A DNA stretch of 55,641 bases from Paractinoplanes tereljensis. Lineage in GTDB: Bacteria; Actinomycetota; Actinomycetes; Mycobacteriales; Micromonosporaceae. Position 1 is the stretch's first letter; each line of letters begins with the position of its first letter. This document shows positions 15,964 through 23,817 of this stretch, in pieces. The stretch spans positions 1 through 55,641 of the forward strand of contig NZ_BOMY01000032.1 of the NCBI RefSeq assembly GCF_016862435.1. The letters run 5' to 3'. Under the pieces are notes generated by a model that worked only from the letters and a program-made list of their open reading frames with translations, was not told where the DNA came from and did no database searches. The translations under genes were made by a program, and so were the position numbers.

Positions 15964-17600
15964 GGGCGCTTCCAGGCGTCGTAGAAGGTCGGGAAGGCCT
16001 GCGGCTCGAACTGCACGTCCCGCACCTTGGTGCTGGAGCCGAGCAGGTAGTTGAAGACGTACACCGGGAAGACCGCGACCGCGTCGGTGATCCGGTGCTG
16101 GGCATCGCCGTACAGCTCGGCCTGTTTGGTCAGATCGGTCGTCGCGAGAGCGTCGGTGAAGTCCTTGTCGATCGCGGGATCGCTGGTGAAGGACAGGTTG
16201 GTGCCGAAGCCGCCCTTGGGCGCGTTCTCCGCGCCGAACAGGGTGCGCAGTGCGTCGGGGGAGGACCGCTGCCAGCTGAAGTCGGCCAGGTCGTAGTTTC
16301 CGGCGCCGACGTCGGCCAGGTAGGCGTTGATGTCCGGGTTGGTGTTGTCGACGAAGATGCCGATCTGCTTGGCGGCCGCCTGGATCTGGTCGGCCAGGGT
16401 GTCGCGCTGCTCCCGGGCGTACGCCTTCAGGAACGGATGCCGCACGGTCAGCCGGGCGCCGTTCTTGGTGCGGTAACCCTCGCCGTCCCGGCCGGTCCAG
16501 CCGGCCGCGTCGAGCAACTTGTTCGCCTCGTCGGCGTTGTAGGCGTACGCCGCCTCAATGGTCTTGTCGTAACCGACGGTGGCCGGCGACAGCGGCCCCT
16601 TGGCCGGCTGGAACTGTCCGAAGTAGAGCTTGCTGACGATGGTCTGCCAGTCGATGCCCTCGCGGAACGCCTTGCGCACGTTGGCGTCGGCGAACACGCC
16701 CTTGGCGGTGTTCGGGTAGTAGTTGTAGTTGCCGCCCGGGGCCGCGGCCGCCTGCACCGTGAAGCCCGGCGTGTTCTTCAGCTGCGCCACGTTGACCGGC
16801 GGCACGCTGGCGATCGCGTCGATCTGCCCGCTGGTCAGCGCGCCGTACCGGGACGCGTCCTCGGGCACCACCTTGATCGACAGCTGGCTCAGGTAGGCCG
16901 CACCGGTGTGCTTGGCGGTGCCCGGCGCCCAGTTGTAGGCGTCGTTGCGGGCGTAGTCGATGCCCTTGCCCTTGCTGTAGCCGCCGGTGCTGGTGAACGG
17001 CCCGGTCCCGACGATGTGGGTGCACAGGTCGGCGGGCGGCTTGGTCAGCGTGGACGGCGCCTCGATGCCCAGGTAGGCGGAGGCGAGGCTGGGCAGGAAG
17101 GCCGAGTTCGGCGTCTTGAACGTCACCTGCACATGGGTGGGGTCTGCCACCGTCGTACCCGCATAGGTCGCGATCGTCCCGGCCGCGAGCTGGGATTTCG
17201 TCGCCGGGGCGACGATGTGGTCGAGGTTGGCCTTCACCGCCGCCGCGTCGAACTTCTCGCCGTTGCTGAAGGTCACGCCGTCACGCAGGGTGAACGAATA
17301 GGTGAGCTGGTCGGCCGAGACCGACCACTCGGTGGCCAGCCACGGGTGGATCGTGCCGTCCGCGCTCAGCGAGACCAGTGAGTCCAGGATCGGGCGGGAG
17401 AACAGCCCGTCCACGTCGGCCGGGCTCTGGTGCGGATCGAGGCAGGAACCGTCGGTGTTGACCGCGAAGGTGAGGCTGCCGCCGCTGACCGGAGTGCCGG
17501 TGCTCGCCGTCGGCGAGTCACCGGCCTCGGCCCCGGAGCAGGCGGTCAGCAGAAGGGCGGGAAGGGCCAGGGCCCACAACTTTCGAGAAGAAGAAGGCAT
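15960..17600 (-). CDS. ABC transporter substrate-binding lipoprotein (SBP family 5)
   Basis: 546-aa extracytoplasmic solute-binding protein of the DppA/OppA class. Leader MPSSSRKLWALALPALLLTAC has lipobox LTAC with the lipidated Cys at 21. The mature part contains LDPHQSPADVDGLFSRPILD, PWLATEWSVSADQLTYSFTL and RDGVTFSNGEKFDAA, all typical of family 5. The start is the ATG at 17600, 10 nt after AGGAG at 17611-17615; a longer frame to 17765 runs through the riboswitch and is not used. As first gene of the operon it is the one directly controlled by the leader RNA. It captures the operon's unidentified substrate outside the membrane. Confidence 0.92.
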   Translation of the reverse strand: MPSSSRKLWALALPALLLTACSGAEAGDSPTASTGTPVSGGSLTFAVNTDGSCLDPHQSPADVDGLFSRPILDSLVSLSADGTIHPWLATEWSVSADQLTYSFTLRDGVTFSNGEKFDAAAVKANLDHIVAPATKSQLAAGTIATYAGTTVADPTHVQVTFKTPNSAFLPSLASAYLGIEAPSTLTKPPADLCTHIVGTGPFTSTGGYSKGKGIDYARNDAYNWAPGTAKHTGAAYLSQLSIKVVPEDASRYGALTSGQIDAIASVPPVNVAQLKNTPGFTVQAAAAPGGNYNYYPNTAKGVFADANVRKAFREGIDWQTIVSKLYFGQFQPAKGPLSPATVGYDKTIEAAYAYNADEANKLLDAAGWTGRDGEGYRTKNGARLTVRHPFLKAYAREQRDTLADQIQAAAKQIGIFVDNTNPDINAYLADVGAGNYDLADFSWQRSSPDALRTLFGAENAPKGGFGTNLSFTSDPAIDKDFTDALATTDLTKQAELYGDAQHRITDAVAVFPVYVFNYLLGSSTKVRDVQFEPQAFPTFYDAWKRP

Positions 17601-17637
17601 GGGGGTGTCGCTCCTAGTGCCTGAGAAGCCGCGGTTA

Positions 17638-17737
17638 CCGCACAGCCGTTGTGCGGTCGTGTCTTCACCCGGGGCACCCCGTCGCGAGGAGGGTTGCCGG
17701 CCAACAAGCCGGGGCTGAGCGCTGGCACTCGTAACAC
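17638..17737 (-). promoter_or_regulatory. SAM riboswitch, SAM-IV-like aptamer
   Basis: Read on the minus strand. P1 is GTGTT (17737-17733) with GACAC (17663-17659). Inside are GAGTGCCAGC, AGCCCCGGCTTGTTGGCCGG, CAACCCTCC and GGGGTGCCCCGGGTGAAGAC, the conserved core that precedes actinobacterial met genes. There is no P4 stem inside the junction. Instead a hairpin (CCGCACA 17656-17650 with TGTGCGG 17644-17638, 5-nt loop) follows P1 directly, as in SAM-IV or SAM-I/IV. The ribosome site AGGAG (17615-17611) of the binding-protein gene is 23 nt downstream. A translational off-switch in high SAM is likely. CGCTC at 17721-17717 could pair with GAGCG at 17613-17609; this is a guess. Confidence 0.87.
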
Positions 17738-17745
17738 GCCGGTTC

Positions 17746-17820
17746 GTTACCGGTAACACCGACACTAAGTCGTTGCGCCATCAAAGTCTATAAGACCTAT
17801 AGGATTACTATCCGTGAGAG
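17746..17820. promoter_or_regulatory. AT-rich promoter/operator region between the sulfur operon and the TetR gene
   Basis: A 12-bp perfect palindrome GTTACCGGTAAC (17746-17757) lies just upstream of the aptamer. An AT-rich island (17781-17812) contains the palindrome CCTATAGG (17796-17803) and TATA-like hexamers on both strands. In this GC-rich setting it is the best promoter candidate for the minus-strand operon. The TetR regulator encoded next door is a candidate ligand of either palindrome. No clear -35 is visible. Confidence 0.45.
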
Positions 17821-17958
17821 CGGATGGCGGCGGCACCGGACTCGGCCAGCCAGTCGTCGAGGGTGCGCAGTCCGGGGCGCGGGCCGACGCGCCGGTGTCG
17901 GATACAGTCACGATTCGGAATGGTCCACCCGTTTTGGCGCCGGCAAGGATTGCGTGAC

Positions 17959-18651
17959 ATGACGACCAGGGTTGACGCGCGTCGCAATCGGGAGCTGGTG
18001 CTGCGCGCCGCGGCGCAGGTGCTGGCCGAGGACGGGCGGGAGGTTTCGCTCAGCCGGATCGCCCGGCGGGCCGGGGTCGGCGCGGGCACCGTCTATCGGC
18101 ACTTCCCCAGCAAGGAGTTCCTGGTCGAGGCGGTGTTCGCCGAGCAGATCGACGGGTTCGTGGCGGCCGCCGACCGGTGGACCGCGCGGGCCGCGCCCGG
18201 TGACGCGCTGTTCGGGTTCCTGTTCGAGGTGATCGACAAGTCCACCGGGACCAAGCCGGTCTGCGACGTGATCACCGCCGACCGGGGCTGGCCGCACGCC
18301 CTGCTGACCGCGGCGGTCCAGCGGTTCCGGGACGCCCTCGACCGGATGCTGGCCCGGGCCAAGCAGGCCGGGGCGGTCCGGGCCGACCTGCGGGCCGACG
18401 ACCTGGCCGCGCTGATCGCCGGCGGGGCGGCGCTGCGGGCGGCGCACCGCAACCGGGCCCGCGGCACCCGGATGGTCCGGCTGCTGCTGGAGAGTCTGCG
18501 TACCGAATCCCGGGAGTTTCGTGACATCGAGCGTCACGAAACGTGTGCCGAGTGCGGCACCGGGCTGCCGATCCGGGCCACCGGGCGGCCGGCCCGCTTC
18601 TGCGGACCGACCTGCCGTCAGCGGGCCCGCCGCCGGGTCACCGCCCGCTAG
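17959..18651 (+). CDS. TetR-family regulator with cysteine-rich C-terminal tail
   Basis: 230-aa TetR regulator. The HTH domain (about 10-60) reads RNRELVLRAAAQVLAEDG...SLSRIARRAGVGAGTVYRHF. The ligand domain follows, ending near residue 190. The last 35 residues are unusual: CAEC at 196-199, then FCGPTCRQRARRR with Cys215 and Cys219. This is a four-Cys zinc-knuckle pattern known in some actinobacterial proteins with a TCRQRA tail. ATG at 17959 is the likely start; a frame from 17824 would invade the shared promoter. It is divergent from the SAM-controlled operon, so it may regulate it. It converges on the dioxygenase gene with a 14-bp overlap. Confidence 0.85.
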   Translation: MTTRVDARRNRELVLRAAAQVLAEDGREVSLSRIARRAGVGAGTVYRHFPSKEFLVEAVFAEQIDGFVAAADRWTARAAPGDALFGFLFEVIDKSTGTKPVCDVITADRGWPHALLTAAVQRFRDALDRMLARAKQAGAVRADLRADDLAALIAGGAALRAAHRNRARGTRMVRLLLESLRTESREFRDIERHETCAECGTGLPIRATGRPARFCGPTCRQRARRRVTAR

Positions 18652-19525
18652 GCGGGGCGCCGCCGCCGGACGGGGTCGTGGTGGTGTCCACCCCGGCGGT
18701 CAGCGAGGCGGCGTAACCGGCGCTGACGCTGCCGGTCACCGTGGCCAGCTGGGAGACGCCCGAGTCGTCGCTGAACACGTTGTCGGTGGCCAGGGTGACC
18801 TGGGCGAGGTTCTTGACCGAGGCCTCGTAACCCGTGGTCGCGTACACCGTGTCGCAGTCTGATTTCGGCATCGCGACCTGGGAGGTGGCGATGGCGTTCG
18901 AGGCGCTGGTGGTGCTCGCCTGGTCGGGGTAGACCTCGAAGTGGATGTGCGGCCACCGGCCGGAATAGCAGGCCGGGAAGATGCTGGTGAACTTCACCTG
19001 GCCGGCGCTGTCGGCGATCTGCACGCCGCGCAGGTAGTTCTCGTCGGTGATGCCGGTGGAGTACATCGAGTACTCGCCGGAGCGGGTGCAGTGCCAGACG
19101 TACACCGCCACCCCGGCGAAGGCGGCGCCGTCGTTGGCCAGGTCCTTGATGGTGAGGGTGAGCGTCATCGGCACGCCCTCGGCGGTGCCGCTCGCGTCGC
19201 CGAAGCTGGACGTGATGTCGCTGCGCACGATGCCGCTCTCGGCGAGCACGTTCGGCCCGTTCGACCCGTCCCCGGGGTAGGGGCCGGCGGTCTCGTCCGG
19301 GATCTCGGTGGTGGAAGTAGACGCCGACGTGGTGGTCTCCACCACCGAATCATCGGATGAGGATGAGGAAGAACCGCAGGCCGTGAGACCGAGACCGAGA
19401 GCCCCGGCTCCCACGGCCCGCAGCAGGCCACGACGGCTCAGCAACGTGTCGAGATCGAAGCCGAGGCCCTGGTCGAACACCTCTTCGTCGGGCCGGGGCA
19501 GGGGGCGTCCTTCAAACTGAGCCAT
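18638..19525 (-). CDS. Tat-exported lipoprotein intradiol ring-cleavage dioxygenase
   Basis: 295-aa secreted dioxygenase. The leader has a twin-Arg (LSRRGLLRAVG) and lipobox-like LTAC, then a Ser/Asp/Thr linker. The catalytic domain has GPYPGDGSNGPN, GVAVYVWHCTRSGEYSMYS and ACYSGRWPHIHFEVY. The Fe(III) ligands expected of catechol/protocatechuate dioxygenases (two Tyr, then HxH) are therefore present. It would open catechol-type rings between the two hydroxyls, outside the membrane. The ATG at 19525 has no ribosome site and sits inside an inverted repeat. It is last in an operon after the halogenase-like gene (20-bp gap). Related exported dioxygenases occur in Streptomyces growing on lignocellulose. 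Confidence 0.87.
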   Translation of the reverse strand: MAQFEGRPLPRPDEEVFDQGLGFDLDTLLSRRGLLRAVGAGALGLGLTACGSSSSSSDDSVVETTTSASTSTTEIPDETAGPYPGDGSNGPNVLAESGIVRSDITSSFGDASGTAEGVPMTLTLTIKDLANDGAAFAGVAVYVWHCTRSGEYSMYSTGITDENYLRGVQIADSAGQVKFTSIFPACYSGRWPHIHFEVYPDQASTTSASNAIATSQVAMPKSDCDTVYATTGYEASVKNLAQVTLATDNVFSDDSGVSQLATVTGSVSAGYAASLTAGVDTTTTPSGGGAPPSGR

Positions 19526-19539
19526 TTGACCAGTTTGAA
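19511..19539. promoter_or_regulatory. 9-bp inverted repeat over the dioxygenase start codon
   Basis: TTCAAACTG (19511-19519) and CAGTTTGAA (19531-19539) are perfect inverted arms spaced by 11 bp, centred on the ATG at 19525. The centre-to-centre spacing of 20 bp is about two helical turns, as expected for a dimeric repressor. As RNA it would form a hairpin that hides the start codon in its loop. Confidence 0.5.
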
Positions 19540-19545
19540 GGTAAA

Positions 19546-21183
19546 TCAGGAGGTTCGGACCAATTCGGCGGCTTTGGTGATCGTGGCGCGGTCGTAGTCG
19601 AAGTACTGGCGCAGCGGCTCCGGCGCTGCCGTCCGTCCCCACTGGTAGATCAGCCGCTGAGTCTCCATCGACCCGTCGTGCCACCGGCGCAGCACGTCGT
19701 GCAGATTGAGCGGCGACGGTGACGCCTCCCCGTCGCCGAGGATCCAGGCCAGCTCCGGCACGGCGTCGGTCGGCGTCAGCTCACCCCGCTTGACCCGCAG
19801 CATCACCTCGAAGCACGCCTCGAACTGCTCCTGCGCGCTGGGCAGGTCGGGGCAGAACGAGCCTGGCACCGCCCCCTGGTGCAACCGCTCCAGCAGGGCC
19901 GGCTCGTTGGTCTCCAGGTACTGGTAATAGGTGCCGGCGACCCGGATCACGCCCAGGTTCCACGCCAGGTACCACATCTTCGACCAGGCCCGCCACAGGT
20001 CGAAGTCGCGGAACGCGATGTACGACCCGGCGATCAGCTTGTCGTTGTTGTCGAGGATGTTCTGGTTGAGCGTCTCGATGTAGTCGAACCGCGCAGCCGA
20101 GTAGTCACCGGCCTCCCGAGCGGCCAGGAACCGCGGCACGAACGCCTCGATGACCGCCATGGTGTTCGCCATGCCCCGGCTGAACAGCGCGTCGATCGCC
20201 CCGGCCGCGTGGCTCATCAGCACCCAGCGGTCGCCGACCGTGCGAGAGGAGGAGAACTGGGTGCGCCCGGTGGAGATCCAGCGGAACGCCGAGGTGGCCC
20301 CCTTGAACTGCCGCGCGATCGCCGGGAACCGGTCGAGGAAGTCGGTCCACTCCTGTTCCGGGGTGACCCCCTCGGGCTTGGGGAACTTGTCGACGTCCAG
20401 GCTGAGCCCGACGCTGACCAGGTCGGACTCGCTGCCCTCGCGGTTGTCGAACGGGATGACCCAGAGCCAGCCGCCGTCGAACAGGTGGTGCAGGGTGCCC
20501 TCGTGCCACAGGTTGGGCTGGCCGCTGGACTCCTCGACCGAGTCGAACGGCACCACGCCGCGCATGTGCGTGAAGATGGTCCGCGAGTTGGTCTCGAACC
20601 GGCACGGCTCCTCGCGCAGCCCGAACACGTCGGCCAGCACCGAGGTGCGCCCGGTCGCGTCGATGACGTAGTCGCTGTGGAAGATCTCCCCGTCGTCGAG
20701 GACGACGACGGCCTCGTCCGCGCCGATGTCGACCGACTGGACGCGGACGCCTTCCCGGGCCACGGCCCCGTAACGAACAGCAGCCTGGAAGAGGTACTGG
20801 TCGATGTCGGCGCGCATCAGGTGCGACTCCGGGCCGTACGGGCCCTCGGAGACGCTGCACTGGGTCACCTCGAACGGATCGTGGTCCTGACCCGCGGTGT
20901 GGTAGACGAAGCCGAAGTTGGTCTTGATGCCGCACCGCCGGCTGGCGTGCTCGGCGATGCCGCCGCTTGTCGACACGTGGGCCAGCTCCGGCACGTCGTA
21001 ACGAGCGGCCAGCAGCCGCAGCAGGAACGACGTCTCGCCGATGGTGGACTCGCCCAGGGCGAACCGCGGGTGCCGGGCCCCGTCCACGATGGCGACCGAG
21101 ACGCCGAGCTTCGCGAGAATGGCGGCCACGGTGCTGCCACCGATGCCGCTGCCGAGGACGGTTACGTCGACGCGGGTGTCCAT
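19546..21183 (-). CDS. Flavin-dependent halogenase-like FAD oxidoreductase
   Basis: 545-aa flavoprotein. GSGIGGS at 11-17 is the FAD dinucleotide motif and GESTIGETS (44-52) resembles the GESTxP-type loop of FADH2 halogenases. WLWVIP at 239-244 is the halogenase hallmark WxWxIP. SHAAGAIDALFSRGM corresponds to the second FAD-binding motif. The catalytic lysine of tryptophan halogenases cannot be assigned by eye: GIK at 85-87 sits in about the right place, preceded by SRRC. It may halogenate a phenolic or pyrrole-type small molecule, or be a monooxygenase of the same fold. The ATG at 21183 overlaps the antiporter 3' end by 22 nt, so it is in the operon. No flavin reductase gene is adjacent. Confidence 0.78.
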   Translation of the reverse strand: MDTRVDVTVLGSGIGGSTVAAILAKLGVSVAIVDGARHPRFALGESTIGETSFLLRLLAARYDVPELAHVSTSGGIAEHASRRCGIKTNFGFVYHTAGQDHDPFEVTQCSVSEGPYGPESHLMRADIDQYLFQAAVRYGAVAREGVRVQSVDIGADEAVVVLDDGEIFHSDYVIDATGRTSVLADVFGLREEPCRFETNSRTIFTHMRGVVPFDSVEESSGQPNLWHEGTLHHLFDGGWLWVIPFDNREGSESDLVSVGLSLDVDKFPKPEGVTPEQEWTDFLDRFPAIARQFKGATSAFRWISTGRTQFSSSRTVGDRWVLMSHAAGAIDALFSRGMANTMAVIEAFVPRFLAAREAGDYSAARFDYIETLNQNILDNNDKLIAGSYIAFRDFDLWRAWSKMWYLAWNLGVIRVAGTYYQYLETNEPALLERLHQGAVPGSFCPDLPSAQEQFEACFEVMLRVKRGELTPTDAVPELAWILGDGEASPSPLNLHDVLRRWHDGSMETQRLIYQWGRTAAPEPLRQYFDYDRATITKAAELVRTS

Positions 21184-22424
21184 GATTGATCCTTCCGGTT
21201 CACAGATTTCCGGTCGCTGCGCTCGATCAGCGAGAGCAGGGGACCGGTCGCCAGAGTGGTGATGACCGCGTTGATCACCAGAACGGTGTAGAGCGTGGTG
21301 GTGAGCAGGCCGGCCGCCGCGCCCACGCTGAGCACGACGAGCTCGGTCAGGCCGCGGGTGCTCAGCAGCACGCCGAGGGTCAGCGAGTCGCGATGGGACA
21401 GGCCGGTGAGCCGGGCCGGCCCGGCGGCCCCGGCGATCTTGCCGATCATCGAGACCGCCACCGCCGCGACCAGGACTCCGGCGTCGCGCCACCCGAGCGC
21501 GGTGACGTCGACGCCCATCCCGGCCACCACGAAGAAGGCCGGCAGCAGCAGCCCACTGCTCAGGTCGGCCGCGCGGGTGGTGATGACGTCGATGACCGAC
21601 TCGACCCGGGGCAGCGCCAGACCCAGGATGAACGGGCCGAAGATGCTGTGCAGGCCGATGCTCTCCGTGAACCAGGCGGCGAGCACGGCCGCCACCAGCG
21701 CGGCGATGAGCAGGGCCCGGGGCGAGATCCGGTCGAGAGCGCCGCGCCGCTGGGCCGCCGCCAGCCCGGGCCGCACCACCAGGAGCATCAGCAGAACGAA
21801 CCCGATCACCAGCGCCGGCGTCACCCACGGCGGACGGCCGCCATGGCCGGCGAGTGCGATGACGCCGGCCAGCGCCAGCCAAGCGGCCACGTCGATCATC
21901 GCGGCGCAGGCGAGGGCGATGCTGCCCATCCGGGTGCCGGACATACCGCGGTCGCGCAGGATGCGGGCCAGCACCGGGAACGCGGTGATCGCCACCGCCA
22001 CCCCGACGAACAGCAGGAACGGCGTGCGGCCGGCGTCCACCGTGTACCACGGCCAGATGACCACCGCGAGCAGCAGGCCGAGCAGGAACGGCAGCAGGGT
22101 CGCACCCAGCGTGACCGCCCCGACGGTGCCGGCCCGCCGGCCCAGCGTCGCGGTCTCCACCTCCAGCCCGACGACCAGCATGAAGATGACCAGGCCGAGC
22201 TGGGCGAGCATGTTCAGGTAGGGCTTCGCGTCGGCCGGCAGCAGCAGATGGCTGACCTGCGGCGCGATCAGGCCGAGCAGCGACGGGCCGGCCAGGATGC
22301 CGGCCACGATCTCGCCGACGACCGGCGGCTGGCCGGCCCGCTCGAAGAGAAACCCGCCCAGGCGGGCCAGAGCAACGACAAAGGCCAGGCTCAGGAGTAC
22401 GTGCGACAGCACCTCGCTGGTCAC
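21162..22424 (-). CDS. CPA2-family cation:proton antiporter
   Basis: 420-aa integral membrane protein with about 12-13 helices. GQPPVVGEIVAGILAGPSLLG is the diagnostic KefB/NapA-type N-terminal motif, FMLVVGLEVE follows, and an unwound-helix region appears at AITAFPVLARILRDRGM. There is no TrkA-N or USP domain; the chain ends shortly after the last helix. The start is probably GTG at 22424, 2 nt after the LLM gene's stop. Its presence in an operon with a halogenase-like enzyme and a ring dioxygenase suggests ion or pH balance, or product tolerance; that is inference. Confidence 0.9.
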   Translation of the reverse strand: MTSEVLSHVLLSLAFVVALARLGGFLFERAGQPPVVGEIVAGILAGPSLLGLIAPQVSHLLLPADAKPYLNMLAQLGLVIFMLVVGLEVETATLGRRAGTVGAVTLGATLLPFLLGLLLAVVIWPWYTVDAGRTPFLLFVGVAVAITAFPVLARILRDRGMSGTRMGSIALACAAMIDVAAWLALAGVIALAGHGGRPPWVTPALVIGFVLLMLLVVRPGLAAAQRRGALDRISPRALLIAALVAAVLAAWFTESIGLHSIFGPFILGLALPRVESVIDVITTRAADLSSGLLLPAFFVVAGMGVDVTALGWRDAGVLVAAVAVSMIGKIAGAAGPARLTGLSHRDSLTLGVLLSTRGLTELVVLSVGAAAGLLTTTLYTVLVINAVITTLATGPLLSLIERSDRKSVNRKDQSWTPAST

Positions 22425-22426
22425 GG

Positions 22427-23596
22427 CTACGACGCCCGCCGGCGCTCGGCGACCTCGTGCGAGTACTCCACCCCCGCCTTTGCCTGTGCGGCGGCCATCA
22501 TCCGGCGTGTTCGGCCGTCGGTCTGCAGTTCCGCCTCGTAGGCCGCCAGCCGGGGCCAGCTCGCCGCGGTGAAGTAGGGGATCACCCGGCGGGCGAACAG
22601 CTCCAGCGACCGGCGGGTGGCGTGCGGGTCGGCGATGTCGGACTGCTCGATCAGGAACGTGCCGAAGCCCCCGCTGAGCTCCCACATCTTCTCGATGTGC
22701 GCGATCGCCTGCTCGGGCGTGCCGATCACCGCGGTGCCGGTGGTGGTCAGCACGTCCACGATCGCGTCCGGGTCGTCCAGGTCGACCGGCACGTTCATCG
22801 GCAGGATCTGCCGGATGTATTTGGTGTACGCGGTCAGGCCGTACCGCACCTCGGCCCGGGCCTGTTCCTCGGTGTCGGCCAGGTGCACCAGGCTCATCAC
22901 CGACCACCGGTTGCGGTCGAACCGGAGGCCGGCCTCCTTGGCCTCTTTCGAGGCGATGCCGGCCGCGGTCCTCAGCGGATTTTCCGAGCCGGTGCCGAGC
23001 GAGGCGGAGGCGCCGAAGGAGACCATCCCGGCGCCGAACTTCCCGGCCAGCCGGGGCCCGGCCGGCGACTTGAACGCGGCGACCCGGATGTCGAACGGCC
23101 ACCGGTACGGCCGCAGGTGCAGGGTCGCGTTGTCCAGCTCGAACCAGTCGGTCTTGCGGGTGACCGGTCCGTCGTACCGCAGCAGTGCGGTTATCGCCTC
23201 GAGGGACTCCTCCATCATCCGGCGCGCCTGCATCGGATCGTGGCCGATCATGGTGGCGTCCAGCGTCAGCGCGCCCGACCCGACCCCGAAGATCAGCCGC
23301 CCGCGGGTCAGGTGATCGAGCTGGATGATGCGGTCGAGCAGCATGAACGGGTGGTGGTAGGACAACGTGGACACACCCGTGCCGAGCCGGATGCGGCGGG
23401 TGCGCTGGGCGGCCGCCGCGATCATCAGCTCGGGCGCGGCGATGATCTGCCAGCCGCCGGAGTGGTGCTCGCCGAACCAGAACTCGTCGTAGCCCAATTG
23501 GTCGCAGTGCTCGGCCAGTGCGAGATCACCCTCGAGCTGCAGGGTCGGATCTTCGGCCGGGTGGTGGAACGGAAACAGCAATGCACCGAATTTCAT
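22427..23596 (-). CDS. LLM-class flavin-dependent monooxygenase
   Basis: 389-aa bacterial-luciferase-family enzyme. Features are MKFGALLFPFHHPAEDP, LGYDEFWFGEHHSGGW, RIRLGTGVSTLSYHHPFMLL, DHLTRGRLIFGVGSGALTLD and a C-terminal GTPEQAIAHIEKMWELSGGF. It is closest in style to the limonene/alkanal monooxygenase group and differs from the LLM enzymes of the sulfur operon. The ATG at 23596 follows a G-rich stretch (GGGGGGCGTGTC). It is the first gene of the four-gene operon with the antiporter, halogenase-like enzyme and dioxygenase. It needs a reduced flavin; the substrate is unknown. Confidence 0.88.
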   Translation of the reverse strand: MKFGALLFPFHHPAEDPTLQLEGDLALAEHCDQLGYDEFWFGEHHSGGWQIIAAPELMIAAAAQRTRRIRLGTGVSTLSYHHPFMLLDRIIQLDHLTRGRLIFGVGSGALTLDATMIGHDPMQARRMMEESLEAITALLRYDGPVTRKTDWFELDNATLHLRPYRWPFDIRVAAFKSPAGPRLAGKFGAGMVSFGASASLGTGSENPLRTAAGIASKEAKEAGLRFDRNRWSVMSLVHLADTEEQARAEVRYGLTAYTKYIRQILPMNVPVDLDDPDAIVDVLTTTGTAVIGTPEQAIAHIEKMWELSGGFGTFLIEQSDIADPHATRRSLELFARRVIPYFTAASWPRLAAYEAELQTDGRTRRMMAAAQAKAGVEYSHEVAERRRAS

Positions 23597-23698
23597 GACA
23601 CGCCCCCCGCGAGTCCCGGTCTTCGGATCATCGCAGTCCGGCGCAACTACGCCAATCGTGGATGTCTATGCCGGTGCGAAATGCGGGGAAAGTGAGAG

Positions 23699-23714
23699 TG
23701 TGATCCGCATCACT
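23699..23714. promoter_or_regulatory. CRP/FNR-like operator
   Basis: TGTGATCCGCATCACT matches TGTGA-N6-TCACA in 9 of 10 fixed positions and contains the perfect inverted repeat GTGAT-CCGC-ATCAC. It lies in the 221-bp divergent region between the LLM operon and the kinase-cyclase gene, about 105 bp from each start. Mycobacterial CRP sites follow the same pattern. It could serve either gene. Confidence 0.55.
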
Positions 23715-23817
23715 ATGATCGAAGTGTCCACGGACTGCCAGGAAGACTTTCAAAGCTGGCATCACGCGAGGCCCGAGGCGTAACGTCCGAGAAACTCGTC
23801 GTGAATGGAAGGATCCG

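Noticed and set aside
17601..17765. N-terminal extension of the substrate-binding protein
   Set aside because: It lies in the SAM riboswitch; the leader peptide and lipobox start at the ATG at 17600.
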